The translations under genes and the position numbers were made by a program. Shown one piece after another: positions 39,467 through 46,810 of a stretch of DNA of 64,000 nucleotides (its first letter is position 1; each line of letters begins with the position of its first letter). The stretch comes from Streptomyces sp. AJS327. GTDB taxonomy: Bacteria > Actinomycetota > Actinomycetes > Streptomycetales > Streptomycetaceae. The notes under the pieces were generated by a model. That model ran no database searches. It worked only from the letters and a program-made list of their open reading frames with translations, and was not told the DNA's origin. The stretch covers positions 1,748,501 to 1,812,500 of the forward strand of contig NZ_SKBR01000001.1 in assembly GCF_013450295.1 (NCBI RefSeq). Direction: 5' to 3'.

Positions 39467-40216
39467 TCACTCCAGTCCGGGGCGGCCCGCGGCCACCCAC
39501 GCGTCGTATTCCTGTCGGCTTTCGGGGGTGGCGGGGAAGAGGCCGAGGATGGGGCGGCCGGCGGCGATGCGCAGCGCGGCGAACTCCTCGAACCGCTCGG
39601 TGTCAAGGGCCTCCTGGGCCGCTTCGGCGGCCAGGTGGCGAGGGATGACGACGACGCCGTCGCTGTCGCCGAGGAGGACGTCACCGGGGTAGACGGCGAC
39701 TCCGCCACAGCCGACGGGTTCGTCGAGGGCGATGGGACACAGGGCGACCGGGGTCGCCCGGGGGGCGTTGTCCCGCTGGTAGCAGGGCAGGCCGGTGGCG
39801 CGGATGGCCGCCGAGTCCCGGTACCCGCCGTCGGTGACGGCGCCGGCCACGCCGCGGTGGTGGAGGCGGGCGGCCATCAGGTCGCCCATGGAGGAGGCGG
39901 CGGTGGAGCCGAACGCGTCGATCACCAGGACGGCGCCCGGCGGGCACTCCTCGATGGCCCGGCGGTGGAGGTTGTCGTCGCGGCGGTAGGTGGCCATGCT
40001 GTCGAGGTCCTCGCGGGCCGGGATGAACCGCAGGGTGTAGGCGGGGCCGACCATGGCCGGCTGCCCCGGGGCCAGCGGCCGGACGCCGGTCATCAGGACG
40101 TTGCGCAGGCCGCGCTTGAGCAGGACGTTGGCGACGGTGGCCGAGCCGACGCGCAGCAGGGTGCCGCGTACCGACTCGTCGAGCGGCGCGTCCGACGGCG
40201 TGGCGATGCCGGTCAT
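39467..40216 (-). CDS. RraA/HMG-CHA aldolase family protein
   Basis: This 249-residue protein has the RraA-like fold of 4-hydroxy-4-methyl-2-oxoglutarate / 4-carboxy-4-hydroxy-2-oxoadipate aldolases, which also decarboxylate oxaloacetate. The signature is GDLMAARLHHRGVAGAVTDG followed by Gly-Tyr-Arg-Asp, where the Arg-Asp pair binds substrate and metal; GDSDGVVVIP follows. These enzymes perform the final C-C cleavage of meta-cleavage pathways to pyruvate. Its ATG overlaps the stop of the dioxygenase gene by 4 bp. The absence of a DmpG/HpaI-type aldolase in the operon makes this the likely terminal aldolase. Confidence 0.88.
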   Translation of the reverse strand: MTGIATPSDAPLDESVRGTLLRVGSATVANVLLKRGLRNVLMTGVRPLAPGQPAMVGPAYTLRFIPAREDLDSMATYRRDDNLHRRAIEECPPGAVLVIDAFGSTAASSMGDLMAARLHHRGVAGAVTDGGYRDSAAIRATGLPCYQRDNAPRATPVALCPIALDEPVGCGGVAVYPGDVLLGDSDGVVVIPRHLAAEAAQEALDTERFEEFAALRIAAGRPILGLFPATPESRQEYDAWVAAGRPGLE

Positions 40217-41148
40217 GCGAAGAACTCCAGAGGCGGCCGGCTACCCCACTGGGTGGTCTCGCTGGCGGTGCCGTTGAACCTGCCGGGACGGTGGTTCGCG
40301 TCGACTACGTCGCCGTCGGTGTAGTGCTCGATCCGGAAGCCGAAGGGGTCCTTCCAGTAGTCGAAGACCTGGCTGCCGAGGAGGTGACGGCCGACTCCCA
40401 CGTCCGGGGTGTAGCCCTCCCGCAGGAGGTAGTCGTGGGAGCTCATGACCGCGTCCATGTCGGTGACCTCGAAGGCGCTGTGGTGGACGCCGACCCAGTC
40501 GGACTCCAGGACCAGCAGGAAGTGGTGGTCGACGAGCTGTTCGCCGAGGTCGAGGCGGACGAAGGTGCCCACGACGGGGCCGTCCTGGCCCGGAGGCAGG
40601 AAGTAGTCCGACGGAAGGAAGTTGAAGCGATCGGTGAGCCAGGCCATCGACTCGTCGTGGTTCCTGACATGCAGGACGAAGTGGCCGAGGCGCGCGATGG
40701 TGGCGGGTGCCGTGGCGACGCGGACCGTCGCGTTGACCCGGTTCTTGTCACGGATGTTGTTCGGGACGAAGGGGGCGCGGCCGGTGATCGGCTCGGCCTT
40801 CGCCCGGCCGTGGATGGCGCGGATCTCGATGCCGTCGGGCATCGTCATCACGACCTCGTCGCCGCCGCCGGGCTCCGTCGACCTCCGCACCGGCGAGGAG
40901 CCGGGCAGCGCGGCGAGTTCGACGAGGTCGTCGTGGGTGGCGACCTCGATGGAGGCGCCGACGAACCGCTGCCTGTCGGCTTTGCGGGTGACGTGGATGT
41001 GGTGCTGGGTGCCCGTCCCCCGCATGTACAGGGTGTGGTCGTCGCTGCCCGCGACCCTGGTCATGCCGAAGGCGGTCAGGAACTTCTCCGCGACCTCCAG
41101 GTCGGGTGCCTCGTAGGTGACGTGGGCGGCGTCGATGGCGGTGGCCAT
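40213..41148 (-). CDS. Extradiol ring-cleavage dioxygenase, VOC (type I) family
   Basis: This 311-residue protein has two VOC domains, as in catechol 2,3-dioxygenase and homoprotocatechuate 2,3-dioxygenase. The Fe/Mn facial triad is visible in the C-terminal domain as His in ARLGHFVLHV, His in VGVHHSAFEV and Glu in FGFRIEHYTD. It should cleave the dihydroxylated (or aminohydroxylated) ring next to a hydroxyl. A GGAGG box lies 5 bp before the ATG. It follows the HpaB-type oxygenase gene by 51 bp, the order of hydroxylation then cleavage. It is shorter than MndD/HpcB-type homoprotocatechuate dioxygenases, and the substrate is unknown. Confidence 0.92.
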   Translation of the reverse strand: MATAIDAAHVTYEAPDLEVAEKFLTAFGMTRVAGSDDHTLYMRGTGTQHHIHVTRKADRQRFVGASIEVATHDDLVELAALPGSSPVRRSTEPGGGDEVVMTMPDGIEIRAIHGRAKAEPITGRAPFVPNNIRDKNRVNATVRVATAPATIARLGHFVLHVRNHDESMAWLTDRFNFLPSDYFLPPGQDGPVVGTFVRLDLGEQLVDHHFLLVLESDWVGVHHSAFEVTDMDAVMSSHDYLLREGYTPDVGVGRHLLGSQVFDYWKDPFGFRIEHYTDGDVVDANHRPGRFNGTASETTQWGSRPPLEFFA

Positions 41149-41199
41149 GGGTCCCTCCGATGGTGTGGGCGGGAATGCCGTGCGGTGGTGAGGGGCGGG

Positions 41200-42765
41200 T
41201 CAGGCCTTGAGGATGCTGACGTCATCGGGACCCACCAGGTCGGGCACGGTCCACCCGTCCAGGTCGTACTCGTCCATCGCGCTCTGGGCGAAGTCACGGC
41301 AGCGGTCGAGCAGGCCACTGCCGCGCGCGCCGAAGAGGTTGGTCTGGCGGGTGACGTCGTTGCTGCCGATGTAGTTGATCTCGTACAGCTCGTGGCGGGC
41401 GCCGAACTCGGTCCCGATGGCGTCCCAGAGCATCTTCATGACCTTGACGCGCTCCTCGGCTTCGATGCCTCCGGTGCCCCGCAGGTAGGTGTCGAGGTAG
41501 CCGCGGATCTCCGGGACCCTGAAGTCGCCGGCGTGCGAGTTGAGGTAGATCAGGCCGCTGGCCACGACCTGCTCGATGATGTTCTTGATCTTCGGCATGG
41601 CGAGCTGGTTCATGACCCGGTAGGCGCCAGCGGCCTCGGCGTCGGGCTGGACCATGCCGTTCCGCCACGGCACGGCGCTCTTGGCCATGGCGTCGGACAG
41701 CGCCCAGAAGGTGCTGCGCCAGGCGATGACCTCGCCGAGTTGCGACATCACACCGTGGAACTGGCCGGCACCGGTGACGTCGAGTGCCCGGGAGAGCATG
41801 CCGACCAGGAAGTCCATCTTGACGGCGAACCGGGTACAGCCGTGCATCGAGGCTCGCGTCAGGTAACCGGACTGGATGTTGTACTTGTTGGCCTGCTCAA
41901 GGTCGTTGTAGATGAACGTGTTCTCCCAGGGGACGAACACGTCGTCGAGGACCAGGATCGCGTCGTTCTCGTCGAGACGGCTGGAGAGCGGGTAGTCGAA
42001 GGGGCTGCCCAGGGCGGCCGCACGGTACTCGTTCGAGGTGCGGCAGAGGAGTTTGACGCCCGGGGCGTTCGTCGGGGTGATGAACACCGGCGAGTAGGCG
42101 GGGTCCTGGATGGCGACCTGGCCGACGTGGCCGACGAAGGTGTGGTGGGTGAGCGCCGAGCCGGTGGCGACCACCTTGGCCCCGCTGACGTAGAAGCCCT
42201 CGTCGGTCTCCCTGGTGACGCGGACGAACACGTCCTGACCGGCGTCGGCGCCCTTCCCGCGGTCGACCGGCGGGTTCATGATCGCGTGGTTGATGTAGTA
42301 CGTCTTCTCCTGCGCCTTGCGGTACCAGGCACGGGCGTTGTCCTCGTAGCCGCGGTAGAACTCCGCGTTGGCGCCGAGGGTTCCCAGGAAGCACCCCTTG
42401 TAGTCGGGCGAACGGCCCATCCAGCCCCAGGCGAGCCTCTGCCACTCCGCGATGGCGTCACGCGAGGCCAGCTGCTCCTCGACGGTCCGTGGCGCGCGGT
42501 AGAAGCGGTGGGTGAAGCCACCCCATTCGGTGGGGGCGGTGAGGACCTCCCTGCGGGCCGGGTCGTGCAGGGCGTCGTACATGCGGGCGATCATGCGGGC
42601 CGAGTTGCGGAAGGCCGGGTGCTCGGTGATCTTCTCCACGCGCTCGCCGTAGATCCACACCTCGCGGCCGTCATCGAGGCTGGCGAGGTACTCATCCCCG
42701 GTGAAGGGGATGTGTTCCCGGCCGGTGGGTTCCGGAGCCGACTGATTCGTACGTGTCGCCGTCAT
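41200..42765 (-). CDS. 4-hydroxyphenylacetate 3-monooxygenase-type oxygenase (HpaB family)
   Basis: This 521-residue protein is the oxygenase of a two-component FADH2-dependent aromatic monooxygenase. Family features include the N-terminal ITEHPAFRN region, RSPDYKGCFLGTLGAN, and the flavin/substrate blocks YINHAIMNPPVDR and VFVPWENTFIY. It ortho-hydroxylates phenolic or related rings with reduced flavin from the HpaC-like reductase. It is the first gene of the operon, preceded by 480 bp of non-coding DNA that probably holds the promoter. The HpaB family also includes tailoring enzymes of secondary metabolism, but the extradiol dioxygenase and aldolase neighbours favour catabolism. Confidence 0.93.
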   Translation of the reverse strand: MTATRTNQSAPEPTGREHIPFTGDEYLASLDDGREVWIYGERVEKITEHPAFRNSARMIARMYDALHDPARREVLTAPTEWGGFTHRFYRAPRTVEEQLASRDAIAEWQRLAWGWMGRSPDYKGCFLGTLGANAEFYRGYEDNARAWYRKAQEKTYYINHAIMNPPVDRGKGADAGQDVFVRVTRETDEGFYVSGAKVVATGSALTHHTFVGHVGQVAIQDPAYSPVFITPTNAPGVKLLCRTSNEYRAAALGSPFDYPLSSRLDENDAILVLDDVFVPWENTFIYNDLEQANKYNIQSGYLTRASMHGCTRFAVKMDFLVGMLSRALDVTGAGQFHGVMSQLGEVIAWRSTFWALSDAMAKSAVPWRNGMVQPDAEAAGAYRVMNQLAMPKIKNIIEQVVASGLIYLNSHAGDFRVPEIRGYLDTYLRGTGGIEAEERVKVMKMLWDAIGTEFGARHELYEINYIGSNDVTRQTNLFGARGSGLLDRCRDFAQSAMDEYDLDGWTVPDLVGPDDVSILKA

Positions 42766-42996
42766 GACGGGATCCCCATTTCATCGATGCGGATGGTCCT
42801 GTGCGAAGGAGTGAGAGAGAGTTCTGCCGCGTCCAGCCAGAGAGCCGGAACCGTGTGTATCCGAGAGAATGTGAATGCGCTGAGGCGAGGGGTTTCCTCG
42901 CCCGCCGGGTGCTCTCGTGGCGTTTACGAAGATGCTCGCGGCGTGCCGAATTGCCCGGAAGACTGACACGGAGAAGGTGGCTCAGGCAATAGATAT

Positions 42997-43028
42997 GGGC
43001 TGTTCCCGAGACGGCCCGGGAACAGCCC
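42997..43028 (-). terminator. Hairpin downstream of the LysR gene (12-bp perfect stem)
   Basis: A 12-bp perfect inverted repeat (GGGCTGTTCCCG and its complement) flanks an 8-base loop, 218 bp past the lysR stop and 231 bp before the oxygenase start on the minus strand. No T-run follows. It fits a Streptomyces-type terminator for the regulator gene, or a leader attenuator if the operon promoter lies further upstream. Confidence 0.65.
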
Positions 43029-43131
43029 ACACACCATGTCAACCCAGCTGGAGGCGTCCCTCAGAACAGCCCGCCACCTGGGCTTTTGTCGAATCCCCCG
43101 ACTCTTTCGAAACCCCGTGGTCCACCCTGGT

Positions 43132-43149
43132 GTGTGATGTGTATCACAC
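43132..43149. promoter_or_regulatory. CRP-like palindrome GTGTGAT-N4-ATCACAC
   Basis: A perfect 7-bp inverted repeat with a 4-bp spacer, GTGTGATGTGTATCACAC, contains TGTGA-N6-TCACA, the consensus form of CRP-family sites. It lies between the lysR stop and the catabolic operon, 367 bp upstream of the oxygenase start codon. It could mediate CRP-type or GntR-type control. No binding regulator can be named from the window. Confidence 0.55.
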
Positions 43150-43245
43150 GTTGGAGGGCGGGTTTTCCCTATCGCTCACCGAGCTTTCTGGAGCCTTTCC
43201 ATACACGGATCATTGGGGGGTCCCATAGTTTCTTGTATGGCTACG

Positions 43246-44151
43246 TCACCTGCTTTTCAGGCGAAGGTGTCGCGCCACCTCCCGGGTGGCCTGAAGCCAG
43301 CGCTCCATGAGCGGCGTAATCTCACTGTTCCGTTTCCACAGAAGCGTCGCTTTCATGGGTGCCAGCCATTCCGGAGGGTCGAGGAGGACGATTTCGTCGC
43401 GATGCCCGGCAATGCGTTCCGTTACCGGGGTCACGCCAAGACCGGCGGCGACGAACGAAATCGCGGTCTGCGGTGTGGAGACCTCAAGAACCTCGAACGT
43501 CTCGTCCTCCGCGAGGGCCTTCTCGACGACGTCCGGCATACCCGTGAATGCCGGGATGCGGCGCGGCAGTACCCAGCGGCCCCACCCGGCGCCGTCTGGA
43601 TGCCGCTCTCCCGCGCGGTCCCGTGGTACGGCGAGTTTGATGTCGATATGCGCGATCGGATACCACTCGCAGACGTCGGTGACGAAGCTGGCGAACTGCT
43701 CCGGGCCGAACGGCACGCAGCCCATGTCCAGTTCGCCGTCGCGCACTCCCTGGACGATGACGTCGGGCGTGACGTCGGTGAGGCTCACCCGCGCGCCCGG
43801 CGCCTGCTCCAGGAACTCCGCGAGGACGTCGGCGATCAGCTCGTTGATCACCATCGGCTCGACGCCGAGTTGCAGGTCCCCCACCACGCCCTCGCCCATC
43901 AGCCGCAGCGTCTCGACCGCCCGGTCCCGGTCGGCGACCATCCGCTCGCCCCGGGAGAGCAGGTAGAGGCCCGCCCGTGTGGGGTGCACGCCCTTCGCTG
44001 TCCGCTCCAGGAGGCGCACCCCCAGCTCCCGTTCGAGCTTGGCGACCGCGTGACTCACGGGCGGCTGCGTCATGTTGAGGTTCTTGGCCGCCTGCGAAAC
44101 CGAGCCGGCCGCGACGACCGCCCGGAAGTATTCGAGCTGACGAAAGTCCAC
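43246..44151 (-). CDS. LysR-family transcriptional regulator
   Basis: This 301-residue regulator probably controls the catabolic operon in response to substrate or a pathway intermediate. The N-terminal winged helix-turn-helix is clear (FRQLEYFRAVVAAGSVSQAA and MTQPPVSHAVAKLERELGVR), followed by a LysR substrate-binding domain. I chose the GTG at 44151 because it puts the HTH at the usual distance from the N-terminus and has an AGGA box upstream. The frame is open further upstream but gives unrelated residues. The gene is upstream of and co-directional with the operon rather than divergent, with 480 bp between; most LysR regulators of catabolic operons are divergent. Confidence 0.92.
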   Translation of the reverse strand: MDFRQLEYFRAVVAAGSVSQAAKNLNMTQPPVSHAVAKLERELGVRLLERTAKGVHPTRAGLYLLSRGERMVADRDRAVETLRLMGEGVVGDLQLGVEPMVINELIADVLAEFLEQAPGARVSLTDVTPDVIVQGVRDGELDMGCVPFGPEQFASFVTDVCEWYPIAHIDIKLAVPRDRAGERHPDGAGWGRWVLPRRIPAFTGMPDVVEKALAEDETFEVLEVSTPQTAISFVAAGLGVTPVTERIAGHRDEIVLLDPPEWLAPMKATLLWKRNSEITPLMERWLQATREVARHLRLKSR

Positions 44152-44318
44152 GTTTCCTGACCGCCTTCCCGACTCCGTGACGAGCCGCTGGTTAACCGTA
44201 CGAGAGTCACATTGATGGAAAAAGGGACGGCTATCCGTCCCGGACAGCCTCAGTGGAGCGGACAGACGAGACGGGAATTCAGGAACCGGCCGCCAGGGCG
44301 CCCGGCCGGGCGGGTACT

Positions 44319-44334
44319 CGTGGCCATGGCCACG
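44319..44334. promoter_or_regulatory. 16-bp perfect palindrome upstream of the LysR gene
   Basis: CGTGGCCATGGCCACG lies about 170 bp upstream of the lysR start. The region 44152-44587 has no supported gene, so this is its most regular element. It may be an operator, but GC-rich palindromes of this length can occur by chance. Confidence 0.3.
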
Positions 44335-44587
44335 GTGACGGCGGAGTGTGCCGGAGACGGTGTGCGGAGAGATTCTCACGTCGCCGGTTTCACGAGTTTC
44401 TCGCGGCACGCGGTGGCGAGGGAGGGGGAGGTGAGCGGGCCTCTTCCGCTCGGCCGGACGTGAGCCTCCGGTGGCCGCACGGCCGGGCGATCACTCCCCG
44501 CACCGTCACCACGTCGAACGTCGCCGTCCTCGGCGGGGTCCCGTCTGGTTCCGGGTCCGGAAACGCAGGAAACGCAGAAAACACAGA

Positions 44588-44618
44588 ATCCCCACGTGAC
44601 TGAGGGTCCCGTGGGGAT
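44588..44618 (-). terminator. Terminator of the tRNA-Leu gene
   Basis: A 9-bp perfect stem (ATCCCCACG with CGTGGGGAT) and 13-base loop lie 8 bp past the 3' end of the tRNA on the minus strand. A T-rich tract follows (TTCTGTGTTTTCTGCGTTTC). This is a good rho-independent terminator by Streptomyces standards. Confidence 0.75.
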
Positions 44619-44626
44619 GTGAGCTG

Positions 44627-44711
44627 TGTCGGGAGGGGGACTTGAACCCCCACGCCCTGTAAAGGGCACTAGCACCTCAAGCTAGCGCGTCTGCCATTCC
44701 GCCACCCCGAC
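44627..44711 (-). tRNA. tRNA-Leu (anticodon GAG)
   Basis: The 85-base gene folds into a class II tRNA: a 7-bp acceptor stem (GTCGGGG with TCCCGAC, last pair G-T), a D-arm, anticodon stem CTAGC/GCTAG with loop TTGAGGT (anticodon GAG), a long variable arm (GCCC...GGGC) and a T-arm with GTTCAAG. The 3' CCA is not encoded. It reads CUC and CUU codons, the common leucine codons of this genome. It stands between the accessory catabolic block and the conserved chaplin/mshC region. Confidence 0.97.
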
Positions 44712-44842
44712 AAGGTGATCGCGGGGGTGAACCCCGCGTGACCCCCAAACCTTAGCACTGGTTCGAGGTGGCGATCACCCTGCTCTTGGGGCGCGCAGCG
44801 GCGCGCGGGAGGATGGGCGCACCAGCGATATGAGGAGGCAGC

Positions 44843-46186
44843 GTGAGCCAGACGAGCCCGGCGTCTTCCGGTGGCGGTGCGGGACCGGTGAGTGCGGAGA
44901 GTGAGGTCGTCGACCTCTGCCGTGACCTCATCCGGATCGATACGAGTAACTACGGGGGGAACGAGGGGCCGGGTGAGCGGGCGGCGGCGGAGTACGTCGC
45001 GGAGAAGCTCGCGGAGGTCGGTCTGGAGCCGCAGGTCATCGAGTCGAGTCCGGGCCGGGCGTCCACCGTGGCGCGGATCGCGGGGGAGGACCCCTCCCGT
45101 CCCGCGCTGCTGATCCACGGCCACACCGACGTGGTGCCCGCCAACGCGGACGACTGGACGCACCACCCCTTCTCCGGGGAGATCGCGGACGGCTGCGTCT
45201 GGGGGCGGGGCGCGGTCGACATGAAGGACATGGACGCCATGACGCTGGCCGTCGTCCGGGAGCGGCTGCGCGGCGGGCGGCGCCCACCGCGCGACGTGGT
45301 GCTGGCCTTCCTCGCCGACGAGGAGGCGGGCGGGGTCTACGGCGCCCGGCACCTGGTGGACCAGCACGCCGACCTGTTCGAGGGCGTGACGGAGGCGATC
45401 GGTGAGGTCGGAGGCTTCTCCTTCACCGTCAACGAGAACCTGCGGCTGTATCTGATCGAGACCGCCCAGAAGGGCATGCACTGGATGCGGCTGACCGTGG
45501 ACGGCACCGCCGGACACGGGTCGATGACCAACAACGACAACGCGATCACCGAACTCTGCGAGGCGGTGGGGCGGCTGGGGCGGCACAAGTTCCCGGTGCG
45601 GGTCACCAAGACGGTGCGTTCCTTCCTGGACGAGCTGTCCGACGCGCTCGGCACCGAACTCGACCCGGAGGACATGGAGGAGACGCTCGCGAAGCTCGGC
45701 GGGATCGCCAAGCTGATCGGCGCCACGTTGCAGAACACCGCGGCCCCGACCCAGCTGGGGGCGGGCTACAAGGTCAACGTCATTCCCGGGCAGGCCACGG
45801 CGCACGTGGATGGGCGTTTCCTGCCGGGCCACGAGGAGGAGTTCCTCGCCGACCTGGACCGGCTGCTGGGCCCGCGGGTGCGGCGGGAGGACGTGCACGC
45901 GGACAAGGCGTTGGAGACGACCTTCGACGGTGCGCTGGTGGACGCGATGCAGTCCTCACTGCGGGCGGAGGACCCGGTGGCGCGGGCGGTGCCGTACATG
46001 CTCTCCGGCGGCACGGACGCCAAGTCCTTCGACGACCTGGGGATCCGCTGCTTCGGTTTCGCGCCGCTGAAGCTCCCGCCCGAGCTGGACTTCGCGGGGA
46101 TGTTCCACGGGGTCGACGAGCGGGTGCCGGTGGACGGGCTCGCCTTCGGCACCCGCGTCCTGGACCGCTTCCTGGACCAGTGCTGA
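44843..46186 (+). CDS. M20 family metallopeptidase / amidohydrolase
   Basis: This 447-residue zinc hydrolase belongs to the M20/M25/M40 family (dipeptidases, carboxypeptidases, ArgE/DapE relatives). Metal and catalytic residues are visible: His94 and Asp96 in GHTDVVP, Asp126 in GAVDMKD, and Glu160-Glu161 in ADEEAGG. A dimerisation domain lies at about residues 205-345. The GTG start has a strong GAGGAGG box. The substrate cannot be predicted; relatives remove amino acids or acyl groups from peptides. It lies upstream of chpH in the same direction. Confidence 0.93.
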   Translation: MSQTSPASSGGGAGPVSAESEVVDLCRDLIRIDTSNYGGNEGPGERAAAEYVAEKLAEVGLEPQVIESSPGRASTVARIAGEDPSRPALLIHGHTDVVPANADDWTHHPFSGEIADGCVWGRGAVDMKDMDAMTLAVVRERLRGGRRPPRDVVLAFLADEEAGGVYGARHLVDQHADLFEGVTEAIGEVGGFSFTVNENLRLYLIETAQKGMHWMRLTVDGTAGHGSMTNNDNAITELCEAVGRLGRHKFPVRVTKTVRSFLDELSDALGTELDPEDMEETLAKLGGIAKLIGATLQNTAAPTQLGAGYKVNVIPGQATAHVDGRFLPGHEEEFLADLDRLLGPRVRREDVHADKALETTFDGALVDAMQSSLRAEDPVARAVPYMLSGGTDAKSFDDLGIRCFGFAPLKLPPELDFAGMFHGVDERVPVDGLAFGTRVLDRFLDQC

Positions 46187-46211
46187 TCACCCTCCCCGAC
46201 CAGTGCTGATC
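46175..46211 (+). repeat. Short direct repeat at the end of the M20 gene
   Basis: GACCAGTGCTGATC occurs at 46175-46188, overlapping the stop codon of the peptidase gene, and again at 46198-46211. This looks like a small local duplication of the gene end with no evident function. Confidence 0.6.
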
Positions 46212-46408
46212 GGCAGTCGACCGGTTCCGCTCGGTCCGCGTGGGCGGGACGAGCGGGACCCGGCCGATTCCGGATCGCCGTATTCGACAGCGTGTGCGTG
46301 CGGACCTGGAAGGGTGAATGTCCGTCTCCGCTCGTAGCCTGGTTCCTCCTTCTTCGTTACAGGTGGTGCGGCCCGTGGCTGGGACCGCATTGTCAACAAG
46401 GAGGAATA

Positions 46409-46645
46409 ATGATCAAGAAGGTCGTCGCTGCCGCGGCTGCCACTGGCGGTCTCGTTCTCGCGGGCGCGGGCATGGCCGTCGCCGACTCCGGTGCCAACGG
46501 CGCCTCCGTCGGCTCCCCGGGCGTCGTGTCCGGCAACACCATTCAGGTTCCGGTGCACGTGCCGGTCAACGCCTGTGGCAACACGATCTCCGTCATCGGT
46601 GTGCTGAACCCCGCCATCGGTAACAACTGCGCCAACGTCAGCTGA
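46409..46645 (+). CDS. chpH: Short chaplin ChpH
   Basis: This 78-residue secreted protein has a signal peptide of ~25 residues and one chaplin domain (about residues 36-76) with the GNTIQVPVHVPVNACGN block and two conserved cysteines (Cys56, Cys74). Chaplins assemble into amyloid-like surface layers that lower water tension for aerial growth. An AAGGAGG box lies 5 bp before the ATG. The pairing with a downstream long chaplin matches the chpH-chpC locus of S. coelicolor as I know it. A strong hairpin follows the gene, so it is probably transcribed separately from the long chaplin. Confidence 0.95.
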   Translation: MIKKVVAAAAATGGLVLAGAGMAVADSGANGASVGSPGVVSGNTIQVPVHVPVNACGNTISVIGVLNPAIGNNCANVS

Positions 46646-46681
46646 CGTTGAGCCTCCTCTGATGAGGACGTAAGCCCGAGC

Positions 46682-46714
46682 GGCCCCGGAGCGCGTGCCC
46701 CGCGCTCCGGGGCC
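46682..46714 (+). terminator. Strong hairpin after chpH (14-bp perfect stem)
   Basis: GGCCCCGGAGCGCG and its exact complement flank a 5-base loop, 37 bp past the chpH stop, with TTC directly after. It should end the abundant chpH transcript and separate it from the long chaplin gene. Confidence 0.8.
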
Positions 46715-46810
46715 TTCGGCAATGTGGTGGGGGCGTCGGCACAGTCCGCCGCCCCCGTTCATTCGTACGCAGTCCATTCGTACGCAGAGGGCGAGGCAGG
46801 GGAACGAACC

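Noticed and set aside
33949..42765. HpaB-containing operon as tailoring genes of the PKS
   Set aside because: The combination of extradiol dioxygenase, aldolase, FAH enzyme and importer is catabolic, and the operon is convergent with and separated from the PKS genes.
40291..42966. Plus-strand open frame of ~890 codons opposite the dioxygenase and oxygenase genes
   Set aside because: The minus strand carries clear HpaB and VOC domains with ribosome-binding sites; the plus frame has no recognisable domain and spans several genes.
44212..44603. Short open frames upstream of the LysR gene
   Set aside because: No ribosome-binding sites, no family features and poor codon use; treated as regulatory DNA.
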